Made by a program: the position numbers and the translations under genes. The notes beneath the pieces were generated by a model. The model was given only the letters and a program-made list of their open reading frames with translations. It was not told where the DNA came from and did not search any database. 59,716 nucleotides of DNA, from IMG/VR virus record IMGVR_UViG_3300047443_000094, positions 1 to 59,716 of that record; one strand, written 5' to 3'. The first letter of the stretch is position 1. Every line of letters starts with the position of its first letter. This DNA comes from a virus. This document shows positions 1 through 7,927 of the stretch, piece after piece.

Positions 1-112
1 GGGCGGGCACCCGCCAGAGCATTCTATCGACAAAATGGAGTGGGGAGAAAAGGGGGAAGCCTACTTTTTTTCTTTGAAATACGGAACAAAATCAATGGCA
101 TGGAGGGGAATG

Positions 113-127
113 TTGGCGGAAGAGGTG
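113..127. repeat. attL core (copy of tRNA-Ser 3' end)
   Basis: The bases ttggcggaagaggtg here match 59618-59632 exactly. Read on the minus strand they are the last 14 bases of tRNA-Ser including CCA, plus one. The bases just left of the core (aggggaatg versus aggggaa) are also nearly identical apart from a 2-base indel. This marks the left end of the prophage; bases 1-112 are then host DNA that originally lay downstream of the tRNA. Confidence 0.85.
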
Positions 128-145
128 TCCGTCTACTTTGGCGCT

Positions 146-490
146 CTAAAGGGTTGATTTTGCTGGGACGATTTGACTGGCATCGTTGTGGGTGCCCGCA
201 TCTATGCCCGCTTTTTCATTCGCTCGATTTATCGCGGTTCCGGCGAACGAAAAGCACTTCTGCTGGTAGAAGATAGCCGTTGTCAGAAGGTTTTTGAACT
301 GGTGCATCGTCGGGTAGAGTGAGCCATTCTCATACCCAAGCTTCATGTTCTGAAGCACTAGCGGAGACAGGCACCCTTCACCCGGGTCAGGGTTCTCAGT
401 CTTGAACCACCATTCATAAGCTCGGAAGGCGCTGAGGGCGGCGGTCATCTTCGCCACATCGTCGTTGTTCACCCAAGCATTTTCGCTCAT
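146..490 (-). CDS. Hypothetical phage protein next to attL
   Basis: A 114-aa protein that I do not recognise. The start was set at the ATG at 490 because aaggag lies just upstream, so a longer reading to 565 is not needed. It is the last gene of the leftward operon and ends only 18 bp from the attL core. It has an aromatic segment (AYEWWF) and no membrane segment. Its position next to AlpA suggests a part in excision or an accessory role, but nothing in the sequence proves this. Confidence 0.7.
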   Translation of the reverse strand: MSENAWVNNDDVAKMTAALSAFRAYEWWFKTENPDPGEGCLSPLVLQNMKLGYENGSLYPTMHQFKNLLTTAIFYQQKCFSFAGTAINRANEKAGIDAGTHNDASQIVPAKSTL

Positions 491-501
491 AGCGCTTCTC
501 C

Positions 502-705
502 TTATGCCGCGTCCTGATGGCCTTCTTGCCAAGCCTGAATGTCGGACGCCCGCCAGCGAACGCAATTCGCGCCGAGCTGCTTGCCGCGAGGGAAGGTGCC
601 TGCCTCGATCCAGCGATAGATGGTGCTCGGGTTCACCTGGGTGATTGCCCTGATATCCTTCAGGGTCAGATACGGATCAACGGGGACTTTGGAAAACTCG
701 GACAT
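502..705 (-). CDS. AlpA-family excisionase/regulator
   Basis: A 67-aa protein beginning MSEFSKVPVDPYLTLKDI. It has the AlpA/MerR-like winged helix-turn-helix: a short leader, then LTLKDIRAITQVNPSTIYRWIEAGTF, and the typical tail with a WR..DI.AW pattern. AlpA proteins of this size act as excisionases or activate integrase-driven excision. The start is fixed by ggagg upstream of the ATG. It lies close to attL, as expected for an excisionase, and its 5' region holds operator A (830-846), so the repressor may control it. Confidence 0.85.
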   Translation of the reverse strand: MSEFSKVPVDPYLTLKDIRAITQVNPSTIYRWIEAGTFPRGKQLGANCVRWRASDIQAWQEGHQDAA

Positions 706-829
706 TGAGACCTCCGGCCGCTCGATGTAGCTGGCCGCAATCAATCTGATTTGGGGGAATGGCGATGTGCTCGCCGTCGGTCTGTCCGCATCAGCAATAT
801 GCGATAGCATGCGAATGGATGCAAGCACG

Positions 830-846
830 GTTGTTTAAAAAACAAC
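830..846. promoter_or_regulatory. Operator A (GTTG-N9-CAAC dyad)
   Basis: The 17-bp sequence gttgtttaaaaaacaac is a perfect 7-bp inverted repeat around aaa. It has the same GTTG-N9-CAAC form as the four copies in the immunity region 12 kb away. It lies 125 bp upstream of the alpA start in a 165-bp gap. No good -35 box is visible, so the promoter it would control is uncertain. Confidence 0.65.
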
Positions 847-871
847 TGAAAGCCTTCGTCGCATCTGTGGA

Positions 872-1072
872 TTATCGTTCTTCCAGCGTCGCCAACCGCG
901 CTTCGAGGTCATCAATGCGCCGCATCGCAGCCTCGTATAAGTCCCTCAGTTTGTTTCGGGGTGTGTCGCAATGGCACTCAGCGTCGTCGTTAAGCGCCCG
1001 GCTCCAGCAGCCGGGAACGAGAAATCGGCCGCCCGAAACGTTTTTGGCGCTAACCCAGTGGCAGGACTTCAT
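872..1072 (-). CDS. Small protein with C-terminal coiled coil
   Basis: A 66-aa protein with Cys/His residues in the middle and a heptad-like C-terminus (LRDLYEAAMRRIDDLEARLATLEER region). Its ATG overlaps the stop of the upstream XF1762-like gene (ATGA), which supports translational coupling. Function unknown. It is the last gene of the main operon block before the 165-bp gap holding operator A. Confidence 0.55.
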   Translation of the reverse strand: MKSCHWVSAKNVSGGRFLVPGCWSRALNDDAECHCDTPRNKLRDLYEAAMRRIDDLEARLATLEER

Positions 1073-1518
1073 GGGAAAGTCTCAAAGAGAATTTTATCGA
1101 GGGTAGGATGCTTGTCGACGCGCGGTCGCGACGGAGCGTTCCAAGACCGGCCTCGGACTTCGGCCACCTGTCGCCAGCCTGCGGCCCGCAATGAAGTTCC
1201 GGTCTCGGATGCGAGGATGTAGGTGCCGATCCGCCTGTAGCCCAGGGCAAATCCCGCTCGCGCTGCCGCACCATAAAGAAAGCTGCATGCGTTCTTAGTG
1301 CCGTCCGTCGCCAGCCGAGTTACTTCTAACGTCCACCCGTTGTCGCGAACGCGGGAAACGGGCCGGCCAACGATCACAACGCCGACGATGTCGTTGGCCT
1401 TCATGCAGCCAAGACTGAATTTGTGGCCCACTACCGGGTTGTGGTGCCGATGAAACATCGACACCCAATCATTGGCACTTTCCAGATCCATTGGAACGAC
1501 AAAGAGTTCGCGGCTCAC
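1069..1518 (-). CDS. XF1762 family (GNAT-like) protein
   Basis: A 149-aa protein that matches my memory of the XF1762 family, phage-borne proteins with a GNAT-like core. Recognisable segments are FHRHHNPVVGHKFSLG, VGVVIVGRPVSR, LEVTRLATDGTKNACSFLYG, and ASETGTSLRAAGW. The start is taken as the GTG at 1518. It overlaps the previous stop as GTGA and follows a purine-rich gagagcagga. A TTG at 1539 is the alternative. Function and substrate are unknown for the family; acetyl transfer is a structural inference. Confidence 0.8.
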   Translation of the reverse strand: MSRELFVVPMDLESANDWVSMFHRHHNPVVGHKFSLGCMKANDIVGVVIVGRPVSRVRDNGWTLEVTRLATDGTKNACSFLYGAAARAGFALGYRRIGTYILASETGTSLRAAGWRQVAEVRGRSWNAPSRPRVDKHPTLDKILFETFP

Positions 1519-2072
1519 TCCTGCTCTCCGGTGACCCAAGAGAGGTCACGATCGATCCAGCGCACCAGTTCGACCTTTGCGTGGCCTGAAACGCCCTCAC
1601 GGCGCTGGCCGGTGAATTCCTCGACGGCCGCTGAAGTCAGCAAGGCTATCTGGTGCCTATGCTTCAATACCTGCCGAACGAACAGTGTCCCATTGCGGAT
1701 GTCGCGTTTCAGAGAAGGGCAGTGCTCTATGCAGGTGACCGCGCAGTCCTTATGCACCATCGGCTCGACCTGCATCACGCACATGCCGCCGCCGCCGCTG
1801 ACTACTTCTCGTGCGTGAGACAGCGAAACCTTGGTGCGGCCCTTGAGTGGCTTGGCGCAAAGGTCGCAGAGATCCCACATGATTACTTCGCGCTGCCGGT
1901 TCATGTGAGGCTTGCCGAACACGGGTTTGCCAATTCCGCGACCCTCGGGCTCGCAGATCGATAAGCGGTTTGTATGGCGGCAGATGCCAACGGTCATCTG
2001 GCCCTGCTCGGACGTCCAGGAGGCAGCGTAGGGGACAGGAACCGCGCCGAAATTAATCATTTGTCGATTCAT
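1515..2072 (-). CDS. Cys-rich phage protein
   Basis: A 185-aa protein starting MNRQMINFG, with gaggagc before the ATG. It has a CDLCAKPLKG zinc-knuckle near residues 90-100, then further Cys and His residues (MCVMQVEP, HKDCAVTCIEHC), so it probably binds zinc. No catalytic motif is seen. It overlaps its neighbours by 4 bases on both sides, typical of this leftward early operon. Function unknown. Confidence 0.65.
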   Translation of the reverse strand: MNRQMINFGAVPVPYAASWTSEQGQMTVGICRHTNRLSICEPEGRGIGKPVFGKPHMNRQREVIMWDLCDLCAKPLKGRTKVSLSHAREVVSGGGGMCVMQVEPMVHKDCAVTCIEHCPSLKRDIRNGTLFVRQVLKHRHQIALLTSAAVEEFTGQRREGVSGHAKVELVRWIDRDLSWVTGEQE

Positions 2073-2284
2073 AGCTCCTCGCACTCCTTGATCGCTTGAG
2101 CGCGAGCCACGCCATATGGGCCTGCGTTCCATTTGCCAGGGCTGTGAACCGGCATCGTCCAAGCGCCGCATCGTTCACAAATATCGACCTCCGCGCTGCC
2201 GTAGCGCAGGGGGTAACGTTTGATCGTCCAGCCGCCGTAGCCGCCTTTGACGCGATCGCGGAGAGGGTGACGGCAGTCATTCAT
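2069..2284 (-). CDS. Small zinc-knuckle protein
   Basis: A 71-aa protein with CERCG in the second half. The ATG at 2284 is chosen over that at 2290 because it forms an ATGA overlap with the upstream stop and has proper spacing to gaggagc. A tryptophan and glycine-rich N-terminus (GGYGGWTIKRYPLRYG) resembles short structural zinc proteins. Function unknown. Confidence 0.55.
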   Translation of the reverse strand: MNDCRHPLRDRVKGGYGGWTIKRYPLRYGSAEVDICERCGAWTMPVHSPGKWNAGPYGVARAQAIKECEEL

Positions 2285-2493
2285 AGGCATGCTCCTCGGA
2301 TAGCTTCCTTCTTTGCCTGGGCCATCGTTTCGATGCCCTCTGGCGAATACCCGTCGTATAGGTATCCGCCGTCCTTCCAGCGGACGCGGATGTAGAACTT
2401 GCGGTCCGGATAGTCGTGATCGCGCTCGATCTCGATGGTGGCGCCCTTGTGCGTGCCGCAGAAGTAGCCGCGGCGCTTTTCGATGATACGCAT
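2281..2493 (-). CDS. Hypothetical protein
   Basis: A 70-aa protein (MRIIEKRRGYFCG start) with alternating beta-type segments (ATIEIERDHDYPDRKFYIRVRWKDG region) and a short C-terminal helix. It is coupled to both neighbours by 1-4 base overlaps. No family recognised. Confidence 0.55.
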   Translation of the reverse strand: MRIIEKRRGYFCGTHKGATIEIERDHDYPDRKFYIRVRWKDGGYLYDGYSPEGIETMAQAKKEAIRGACL

Positions 2494-2831
2494 CACGGCG
2501 TCTCCTCTGCTGCCGGGGGCTCGCTTTGCCGTGCCGTCCAGCGTTCGACGGCTAGGAGAAGAAGGGCGTTCGCAGCTCCGTAGCCCATGTTTCGCCAAGG
2601 GCGATCCTCTAGGACAGCAAGCGCTTCGTGCGTGCTGAGCCCCCCTCGCTCCGCCAACCGGTTAAGGCTCTGGCTGTGATTTTTGATCGCCTGATCTTCG
2701 TGCGGTTCAAGCATCGCCCACGGGATCTGGACGCAGATCGAGGTTGAGCCGTGCTGCCTGATAACCCGGAAGACATCGTCAATCCGGTGATAGGAGAATA
2801 GTATCGGGAACATGCGCTGCTGGTAGCTCAT
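2493..2831 (-). CDS. Hypothetical protein
   Basis: A 112-aa protein starting MSYQQRMFPILF, with an ATGA overlap to the upstream gene that fixes the start. It is predicted to be mainly alpha-helical, with an acidic, proline-rich end. No known motif. Its start and stop both overlap neighbouring genes. Confidence 0.6.
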   Translation of the reverse strand: MSYQQRMFPILFSYHRIDDVFRVIRQHGSTSICVQIPWAMLEPHEDQAIKNHSQSLNRLAERGGLSTHEALAVLEDRPWRNMGYGAANALLLLAVERWTARQSEPPAAEETP

Positions 2832-3199
2832 CCTTCCGACCCCTCCGTAGATGCGGTGGAGAGGGCGTTGGCGATGATTATCTGCCACGCGGCCTTAATC
2901 TGGCCTTGCGTGGCGAGGTCGAGGCCTGTCAGCTCGTCGCCGTCATCGAAATGACCGATCACGTTGAAATCGCCGCGTGGGTCGAAGAGCCATTTCAGGA
3001 ACCGCCGGTCGCGAAGGTCTGCGAAGATGGCCTCGACGGCTGCTAACGCTATAGCGTCCGAGTCAACCTGCTGCTCGGGCGACGATACGAGATCGGCGCG
3101 GACATACTCTACGGCCTCATCGCCCCACACGTTGTCCTGGCACCAGCAGCGGTCAGGCGCTCCGGCAGGCTCAAGCCAGATGCGTTCGTGCTCAGACAT
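2828..3199 (-). CDS. Hypothetical protein
   Basis: A 123-aa acidic protein. The first 40 residues (RIWLEPAGAPDRCWCQDNVWG) resemble the short N-terminal segment seen in several phage proteins that begin with IWLEP. The rest is helical. It overlaps the upstream gene by 8 bases. Function unknown. Confidence 0.6.
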   Translation of the reverse strand: MSEHERIWLEPAGAPDRCWCQDNVWGDEAVEYVRADLVSSPEQQVDSDAIALAAVEAIFADLRDRRFLKWLFDPRGDFNVIGHFDDGDELTGLDLATQGQIKAAWQIIIANALSTASTEGSEG

Positions 3200-4019
3200 C
3201 GGCGCGGCCCTCTACCCTGTAAGCGAATGGAGCGGGAACGGCGTCGTCCTTTTTGAGGGGCACCTCGTCTTCGTCGACGAAGCTCTCTGGATCGTCTCCG
3301 GCGCATGAGGCATGGAGGTGGCCGCCCTCGCAATTCTCGTAGTAGACAGAATCGCCATCGTGCAGCACCTCATCACACGCGACACAACGCTCTGCATCTT
3401 TGTCACTTGCTCGGGCGGCGCGACGTATGGCAACGCGGGGATCATCCGTATAGGCTCGCGCCACCTCACGCTCGCAAGGAGCCGCCATGTGGTGCCCAAT
3501 GACCATCCAGTCGACGTCACCGTCTCCGGTATCTGCGATCGGAGAAGAGACACAACGCAGGTCCCAGTAATTGCCGGCGAGGGCATCGAGGAGCACTTTG
3601 TCCTTCCGCAGTTCGATGCATTCAAGAATTGCCTCTTCGCACCGTACAGCTAGTTCATTCCCGCTATCCCGCTCGGTCACCCGCCAAAGCGGCACATCAC
3701 AGTTCGGGCAGCGCTCTCCCGGTTCATCGCGAGTGCCTATAGCGCCGCTGTGGGCACTGATAGTGGCCTGCATAAGGGAGAACTTGCACTTGGCGCACTT
3801 CCAGAGGCCGGGGACGTAAACGAGCCTTTCGAGTTCGGCCACACGAGCCTTCAGGGCTTCGATGGTCTCACTATCTGTTGGGGGCTGAAAATAGACCGGG
3901 CCGAGTTTCTTCCAGCGCGGATTGTTCTTTTCAAACCCCCACTCAACTTGCTGCACATCCACAACCTGCTGCAAGCCGGTTTCCTCGTGCTGGAACGCGT
4001 AGCCGTATGGTTCAGACAA
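3192..4019 (-). CDS. Two-zinc-finger phage protein
   Basis: A 275-aa protein using a TTG start at 4019, supported by aaggag seven bases upstream; no ATG is available nearby. It has a CAKC...CPNC zinc ribbon around residues 75-110 and a second Cys/His cluster (CVACDEVLHDGDSVYYENC...HASC) near the C-terminus. A short coiled coil (ETIEALKARVAELERL) precedes the first ribbon. Probably a nucleic-acid or protein-binding adaptor; no enzyme motif is visible. Confidence 0.65.
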   Translation of the reverse strand: MSEPYGYAFQHEETGLQQVVDVQQVEWGFEKNNPRWKKLGPVYFQPPTDSETIEALKARVAELERLVYVPGLWKCAKCKFSLMQATISAHSGAIGTRDEPGERCPNCDVPLWRVTERDSGNELAVRCEEAILECIELRKDKVLLDALAGNYWDLRCVSSPIADTGDGDVDWMVIGHHMAAPCEREVARAYTDDPRVAIRRAARASDKDAERCVACDEVLHDGDSVYYENCEGGHLHASCAGDDPESFVDEDEVPLKKDDAVPAPFAYRVEGRADV

Positions 4020-4173
4020 TGCCGTTCTCCTTCGAAAGGTCCTCGATGCGGCGCTTCAGCGACCATTCGGCTTCACTCAATTTGACGGTGGGATCGCCTT
4101 CGCCGTCGGGGATCGCGACAATCGCGAGCCATGCAAGGGCGCGCGAGATAGACAGACGGATGCGGCGGGTCAT
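4012..4173 (-). CDS. Small protein ending KENGIV
   Basis: A 53-aa protein whose start overlaps the upstream stop as ATGA. Its last residues (RIEDLSKENGIV) and the following ribosome site are nearly repeated at the end of the gene at 5312-5653. That suggests the gene junction was duplicated. Function unknown. Confidence 0.5.
   Translation of the reverse strand: MTRRIRLSISRALAWLAIVAIPDGEGDPTVKLSEAEWSLKRRIEDLSKENGIV
4017..4049 (-). repeat. Gene-junction repeat, copy 1
   Basis: Bases 4017-4049 match 5317-5349 at 29 of 33 positions. Each copy spans the last codons of an upstream gene (EDxxKENGIV), a strong aaggag ribosome site and the start of the next gene with a TTG seven bases beyond it. This is either a duplicated junction or a recombination hot spot. 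Confidence 0.6.
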
Positions 4174-4430
4174 GGGCGCGATCTCCGCTTGTTCTGCCAC
4201 TTGTCCTTATCGTAGCTGTAACCAGCTGCCATCGCGGCAACGAATCCCGCCTCGGTCAACGTCTGCCAGCCGTCATTGCGAACGGCTAGGCCGCGTTCTA
4301 CGAGGCCATCACGGCCAACCTTGGAAATAAGGTCGCCGTCCTGCGTTGGACCATGGATGAAAAGCTGCCGGAAAACGTCACGCTCATTGCCACCGAGCGG
4401 ACGCGCCGCCTTCTTCAGTGCCTCATGCAT
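4170..4430 (-). CDS. Winged-helix-like phage protein
   Basis: An 86-aa protein starting MHEALKKAARPLGG, with gagg upstream. The pattern (RDVFRQLFIHGPTQDGDLISKVGRDGLVERGLAVRNDGWQTLTEAG) looks like a winged helix: helices, then a wing ending in a basic tail. It could bind DNA. It overlaps the DHH phosphoesterase gene by 8 bases. Confidence 0.6.
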   Translation of the reverse strand: MHEALKKAARPLGGNERDVFRQLFIHGPTQDGDLISKVGRDGLVERGLAVRNDGWQTLTEAGFVAAMAAGYSYDKDKWQNKRRSRP

Positions 4431-5325
4431 GTACCACCTCCTGAAAACCGGCCGCATTACGATGCCCGCCGCCGCCCAACCGCTTCGCGATCTCGGAGAC
4501 ATCGATGCGGCCTTCCTCAGACCGGAGCGACCATTGGATGAAGCCGTCAGAGCGGCGGAACCACGTCGCCGCGAATGGTGCGTCCGGATAGGCTTTCAGC
4601 AGCTCGTTTCCGGCGTCGCTTGCGTAGTGGTAGGGGGAGTTGACGACTGGCACGGTGTGGTTGGCGATCGTGTGCTCGTAGGCGTCTTTCAGGATCTTGG
4701 CGACGTTGGCGCGATTCGCCCGAAGGATTGCGTTGCCTTCTTGCTCCAGCTCGAGGTGCTGACGTGAGAGCATCGACCAGACGTCAAACTCCATGGGGTA
4801 TGTCTGGAGCGCCGCGGCGATAGCCCGGGTACGATCGCCGTAGCGGAACCGCCATAGGTCGCGGTCCTCAACATAGACGATAAGGCTCGGTACCGCTTTA
4901 GATGCACGCTTGCCGCAGTCGATATTTGCAAACTCCCAAGCCATCGAAGCTCCCGAACGTTCCATGTCGAAGAACGCGACAATCGGGCTTCGACCGTGCA
5001 GAGCTCGCGTTTTGAGCTCCACATTGAAGTCTTCCATGAGGAAATCGGAGCGATAGGCTTCAAGGTCTGCCTCGGCGGTCTTGTGGTGGTCGAGCACGAT
5101 GACGGACGCCGCAACGCTGCCGATCGCTTCGAGCTGAATGGCGCTGGCCGAAAAGTCGACGAACAGAACGTTCTTGCCGGCGATGCCATCGAGGGGAAGC
5201 GGCTTGCCGTAATGGCCTGGGCGAAACTCGCAGCGCGGCCAAGATTTCCAGATTGCCCAGGCGGCGGTGAAACCGTCCAAGCAGTCGCCGTGGTAGAAGC
5301 AGATTTCAGGACTATACAATGCCAT
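4423..5325 (-). CDS. DHH-DHHA1 family phosphoesterase
   Basis: A 300-aa protein with the order of motifs of DHH-superfamily phosphoesterases: YHGDCLDGFTAAW (motif I), VLFVDFS (II), VIVLDHHKT (III, the DHH triad), VEDRDLW (IV), and a C-terminal DHHA1 substrate loop GGGGHRNAAGF. The manganese-binding Asp/His set appears complete. Relatives cut short RNAs, pAp or cyclic dinucleotide products; which of these applies here cannot be read from sequence. The ATG at 5325 sits too close to aaggag, so a TTG two codons later (5319) may be the true start. Confidence 0.85.
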   Translation of the reverse strand: MALYSPEICFYHGDCLDGFTAAWAIWKSWPRCEFRPGHYGKPLPLDGIAGKNVLFVDFSASAIQLEAIGSVAASVIVLDHHKTAEADLEAYRSDFLMEDFNVELKTRALHGRSPIVAFFDMERSGASMAWEFANIDCGKRASKAVPSLIVYVEDRDLWRFRYGDRTRAIAAALQTYPMEFDVWSMLSRQHLELEQEGNAILRANRANVAKILKDAYEHTIANHTVPVVNSPYHYASDAGNELLKAYPDAPFAATWFRRSDGFIQWSLRSEEGRIDVSEIAKRLGGGGHRNAAGFQEVVHA

Positions 5326-5653
5326 TCTCCTTCAAGAAGTCCTCGATGCCGATCGGGCGTTCGCCCGCGGTGTAGTAGTGCTTGATCGCCATGGTCAGGG
5401 CGGCCCAAGCGCGGTCATAGATGTCGGCAAGGCGGTCCCACTGGGGGGTGCGCTCCGGCCGGTTGAATGACGGCTTGTTGGACATGCGCGAAAGCTTCCG
5501 GCTGCGGGCGTTCAGCGTCTTCCACCGGCCCTTGAACTCGCGGGGCATCGAGCGCCAGCACTTGGCGCAGACAATGTAGGTTGAACCGGGGTGCTTCTCC
5601 TCGGCGGCGCTGCGCTTGCAGGTCGGGTTGAGGCAGCAGATACGGTCCGTCAT
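5312..5653 (-). CDS. Zinc-ribbon hypothetical protein
   Basis: A 113-aa protein. The N-terminus CCLNPTCKRSAAEEKHPGSTYIVCAKCW forms a likely Cys4 zinc ribbon, followed by a basic helical region. The start overlaps the upstream gene as ATGA. It ends with the same KENGIV tail as the 53-aa gene at 4012. Function unknown. Confidence 0.65.
   Translation of the reverse strand: MTDRICCLNPTCKRSAAEEKHPGSTYIVCAKCWRSMPREFKGRWKTLNARSRKLSRMSNKPSFNRPERTPQWDRLADIYDRAWAALTMAIKHYYTAGERPIGIEDFLKENGIV
5317..5349 (-). repeat. Gene-junction repeat, copy 2
   Basis: Second copy of the 33-bp junction sequence described at 4017-4049. It contains the ribosome site of the DHH phosphoesterase gene. Confidence 0.6.
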
Positions 5654-5943
5654 GCCGATTCCTCACTCTGTGGTTCGGACATGGCGCGAACAATCGCGTC
5701 CAACTGGCCGAAGGTGAAACGCACGCGCTCGTCAAGGTCGCTTTCGAAAATGATGAAAGCCTCGTTCGCCCAACCCTGCCGCTGCCGGACAATGCATTCG
5801 TGAACCTGCTTCAGCGGTTGAAGTGCTAACTTTAAGGCCTTTAGGCGTTCGATATGTTCGCGTGCCCAGCTGGGGAGTGCTTGCACCAACAGCCGTTCAA
5901 ACTCTTCGATGGTCGGAGTGAAACTCTTGATCTCAGGCTGCAT
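5650..5943 (-). CDS. Hypothetical helical protein
   Basis: A 97-aa, largely helical protein (MQPEIKSFTPTIEEF start). The MQPExK start is shared with the next upstream gene at 6253, which hints at a small duplication of start regions. No family recognised. Confidence 0.55.
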   Translation of the reverse strand: MQPEIKSFTPTIEEFERLLVQALPSWAREHIERLKALKLALQPLKQVHECIVRQRQGWANEAFIIFESDLDERVRFTFGQLDAIVRAMSEPQSEESA

Positions 5944-6253
5944 CTGCCTCTTCCTCCAAGAGCAAGAGCGGAAGGATTGGACGCGTTTCGGCGCACTCGC
6001 TGCAGATCATGGAACGGGTGGCCGGCATCCGGTGCGCAACGTTGTTGGAAGGCGAAAATGCGCGGGCAACGCCGACGTTGCCACCCATCATCGTCTCAAG
6101 ACCGTGCATGCGCTGTATATTGGGCAGGTCCACGACACAGGTGGCAAAGTTGAGCTCGTAGAAAACCGGGGACCCGGAGTGCATCATCCCGCGCTTGCAC
6201 AAGGCACAGGGCTTCAGTTCAGCCACGTCGAGCGGCTTAGTTTCAGGCTGCAT
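5933..6253 (-). CDS. Zinc-knuckle hypothetical protein
   Basis: A 106-aa protein with a CALCKRG knuckle near residue 16 and CSEC near residue 88, likely one zinc site closing a loop of about 70 residues. The start at MQPETKPLD overlaps the upstream gene by 11 bases. Function unknown. Confidence 0.6.
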   Translation of the reverse strand: MQPETKPLDVAELKPCALCKRGMMHSGSPVFYELNFATCVVDLPNIQRMHGLETMMGGNVGVARAFSPSNNVAHRMPATRSMICSECAETRPILPLLLLEEEADAA

Positions 6254-6944
6254 GTTGGGTAGCCCCTTTGGTTTGATCAGCAAATTGCTCGAACGCCTTC
6301 TGATCACCGGCGCAGCAGCGATAGACGAGCTTCACAGGGCCGATGCCGTCCCAGCGAAAGCTGTACGGCCATCTGAATTCGATCGTGGCGGGCGCGATCG
6401 CCATGCCGGGGAAGTCGAAGTGAATGGTAGCGCTACCGATGCCATAGGCTCCGTCCTGGGGGAGGATGTAGGCGCTCGGCTTAAAATCGTCGTCGACGTC
6501 ATGAAAGTTCACGTCGCCGAACCGCTGCCGAACCACCGCGCGCATGGTCTCAAGGAAGGCTTCGCCGACACGCTTCTTTTCGGCTTCGACGCGTTCGTCA
6601 GCGGCTTTGCAATGGGCGCAGCAGTAGACGACGCTGCCCTGCGTGCCGATGACGTCGTCGGTAGAGAGGTTGTTCTCGGCCAGCCAGTCGAGATCGATCC
6701 TGTTGGCGCACCCATGGCATTCGAAGTGCCAGCCGTATTCGATCATCAAGCTTGCGTGCACGATGCCGGAGGGAGCACACCAGTCAGCCCACTTGGCGCG
6801 GTAGGCGATGACGTGCTCCGGTTCGCCGTCCCCGAATTCACACGCACCGCGGCGGCGGGCCTGCTTGGCGCTCTTGGCGAATACGATGCCGCCGGAGTTG
6901 TCGTCGGCTTCCACTACAACATAGGCGCATTCAGTTGAGGCCAT
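6243..6944 (-). CDS. Zinc-finger phage protein
   Basis: A 233-aa protein. CHGC (about residue 77) and CCAHC (about residue 108) form a predicted zinc site like those of small phage finger proteins. The C-terminal half is beta-rich (SATIHFDFPGMAIAPATIEF). The ATG at 6944 makes an ATGA overlap with the Gp37/Gp68 gene. No catalytic motif identified. Confidence 0.6.
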   Translation of the reverse strand: MASTECAYVVVEADDNSGGIVFAKSAKQARRRGACEFGDGEPEHVIAYRAKWADWCAPSGIVHASLMIEYGWHFECHGCANRIDLDWLAENNLSTDDVIGTQGSVVYCCAHCKAADERVEAEKKRVGEAFLETMRAVVRQRFGDVNFHDVDDDFKPSAYILPQDGAYGIGSATIHFDFPGMAIAPATIEFRWPYSFRWDGIGPVKLVYRCCAGDQKAFEQFADQTKGATQHAA

Positions 6945-7927
6945 CACTGCAACTCCTTCGGAAAGGCAAGATACTCGGCGCCGTCGAGAAGGCGGCCGGC
7001 GGCATGCTTGCCGACGCGGTACATGGTCATGATTTCAAGCTGGACCGTCGCGAAGGCGCTGGGATCGCGGTGCAGCTCCTGGCGCTCGACGCGGCGCTTG
7101 ATAAAATTCGCTCGGACGGCCGGATGCAAATCGCTATCCGGCGCCCATTCGCCCCACTGCTTGAACAAGAACGCAGCGAGAACAGAGCACTCGCGGCGGA
7201 TATCGCGCACCCAGTTCGGATGAATCGGACGAGCGTTCTTTCCGCTCTCGCCGCCTACAATCACCCAGTCGAGGCCGGGAAGGCGATCGGGCAGTGCAGC
7301 CAGCGTCATCGAGTGGGCGTATGACCATTGCCCGGTTATGGCGTCGAGCATGAACTTGCCGACGCGAAGTTGGCGCAGCTTCATTGGCTCAAGCATCGGC
7401 TCAATGCTGACGCCTACCCACGGAATGCGGAGCTGCTTCTTGAGCTCGAGCAGGCGAGGGATATCGCGCTCGGCTTCCCGCTGTGTGACGACGGTGACCA
7501 TCAAGCCGATGTGTTTCGGCCAGCCGCGGTCTCGCCATGCCGCCGGGATCATCTTGAGGACGTTGCTGATGCGTTTCGTCAGGAAGATGATGCGGACAGC
7601 ATCGGCCGCGGCCGCCTGGGCAAAGAGGTCAGCACGCAGTTCGTCGTCAGCCTCGTTGTCGAAGGTGTCTGACATCGACTGCATGAAGACACGGCGAGGG
7701 CGGCCATACTGCGCGTGGAAATCCGCTGCCGAGCGCTGAAGCTTGGAGAGAAGGCTTGGCGCGCCTTTGATCGGGCGGCGCTCAGTGTTCGGGCCCCAAA
7801 GCTTATTGCCACGGAAATTGTTATAGTCCTCGGCATAGCAGTTGTCGCAGCCTGGGCCGACTTTCGTGCAGCCCCACCAGAAATTCACGGTGCCGTCGCA
7901 CCACTCGATTGCGGAGCGCTCAGCCAT
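6944..7927 (-). CDS. Phage Gp37/Gp68 (DUF5131) family protein
   Basis: A 327-aa protein with the hallmark opening of this family: IEWCDGTVNFWWGCTKVGPGC then CYAED. The spaced cysteines are thought to hold a radical-SAM-like iron-sulphur cluster. The core (VFMQSMSDTFD, IFLTKR, WVGVSIEP, DWVIVGGESGKNARP) and the C-terminal FLFKQWGEW segment are all present, so it looks complete. The biochemical role of the family is not established. It overlaps the HD-hydrolase gene by 8 bases. Confidence 0.9.
   Translation of the reverse strand: MAERSAIEWCDGTVNFWWGCTKVGPGCDNCYAEDYNNFRGNKLWGPNTERRPIKGAPSLLSKLQRSAADFHAQYGRPRRVFMQSMSDTFDNEADDELRADLFAQAAAADAVRIIFLTKRISNVLKMIPAAWRDRGWPKHIGLMVTVVTQREAERDIPRLLELKKQLRIPWVGVSIEPMLEPMKLRQLRVGKFMLDAITGQWSYAHSMTLAALPDRLPGLDWVIVGGESGKNARPIHPNWVRDIRRECSVLAAFLFKQWGEWAPDSDLHPAVRANFIKRRVERQELHRDPSAFATVQLEIMTMYRVGKHAAGRLLDGAEYLAFPKELQ

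Noticed and set aside
1-112. Search for a host gene left of attL
   Set aside because: Only 112 bp of host DNA are present, with a small gc-rich hairpin at the very start and no convincing coding frame.
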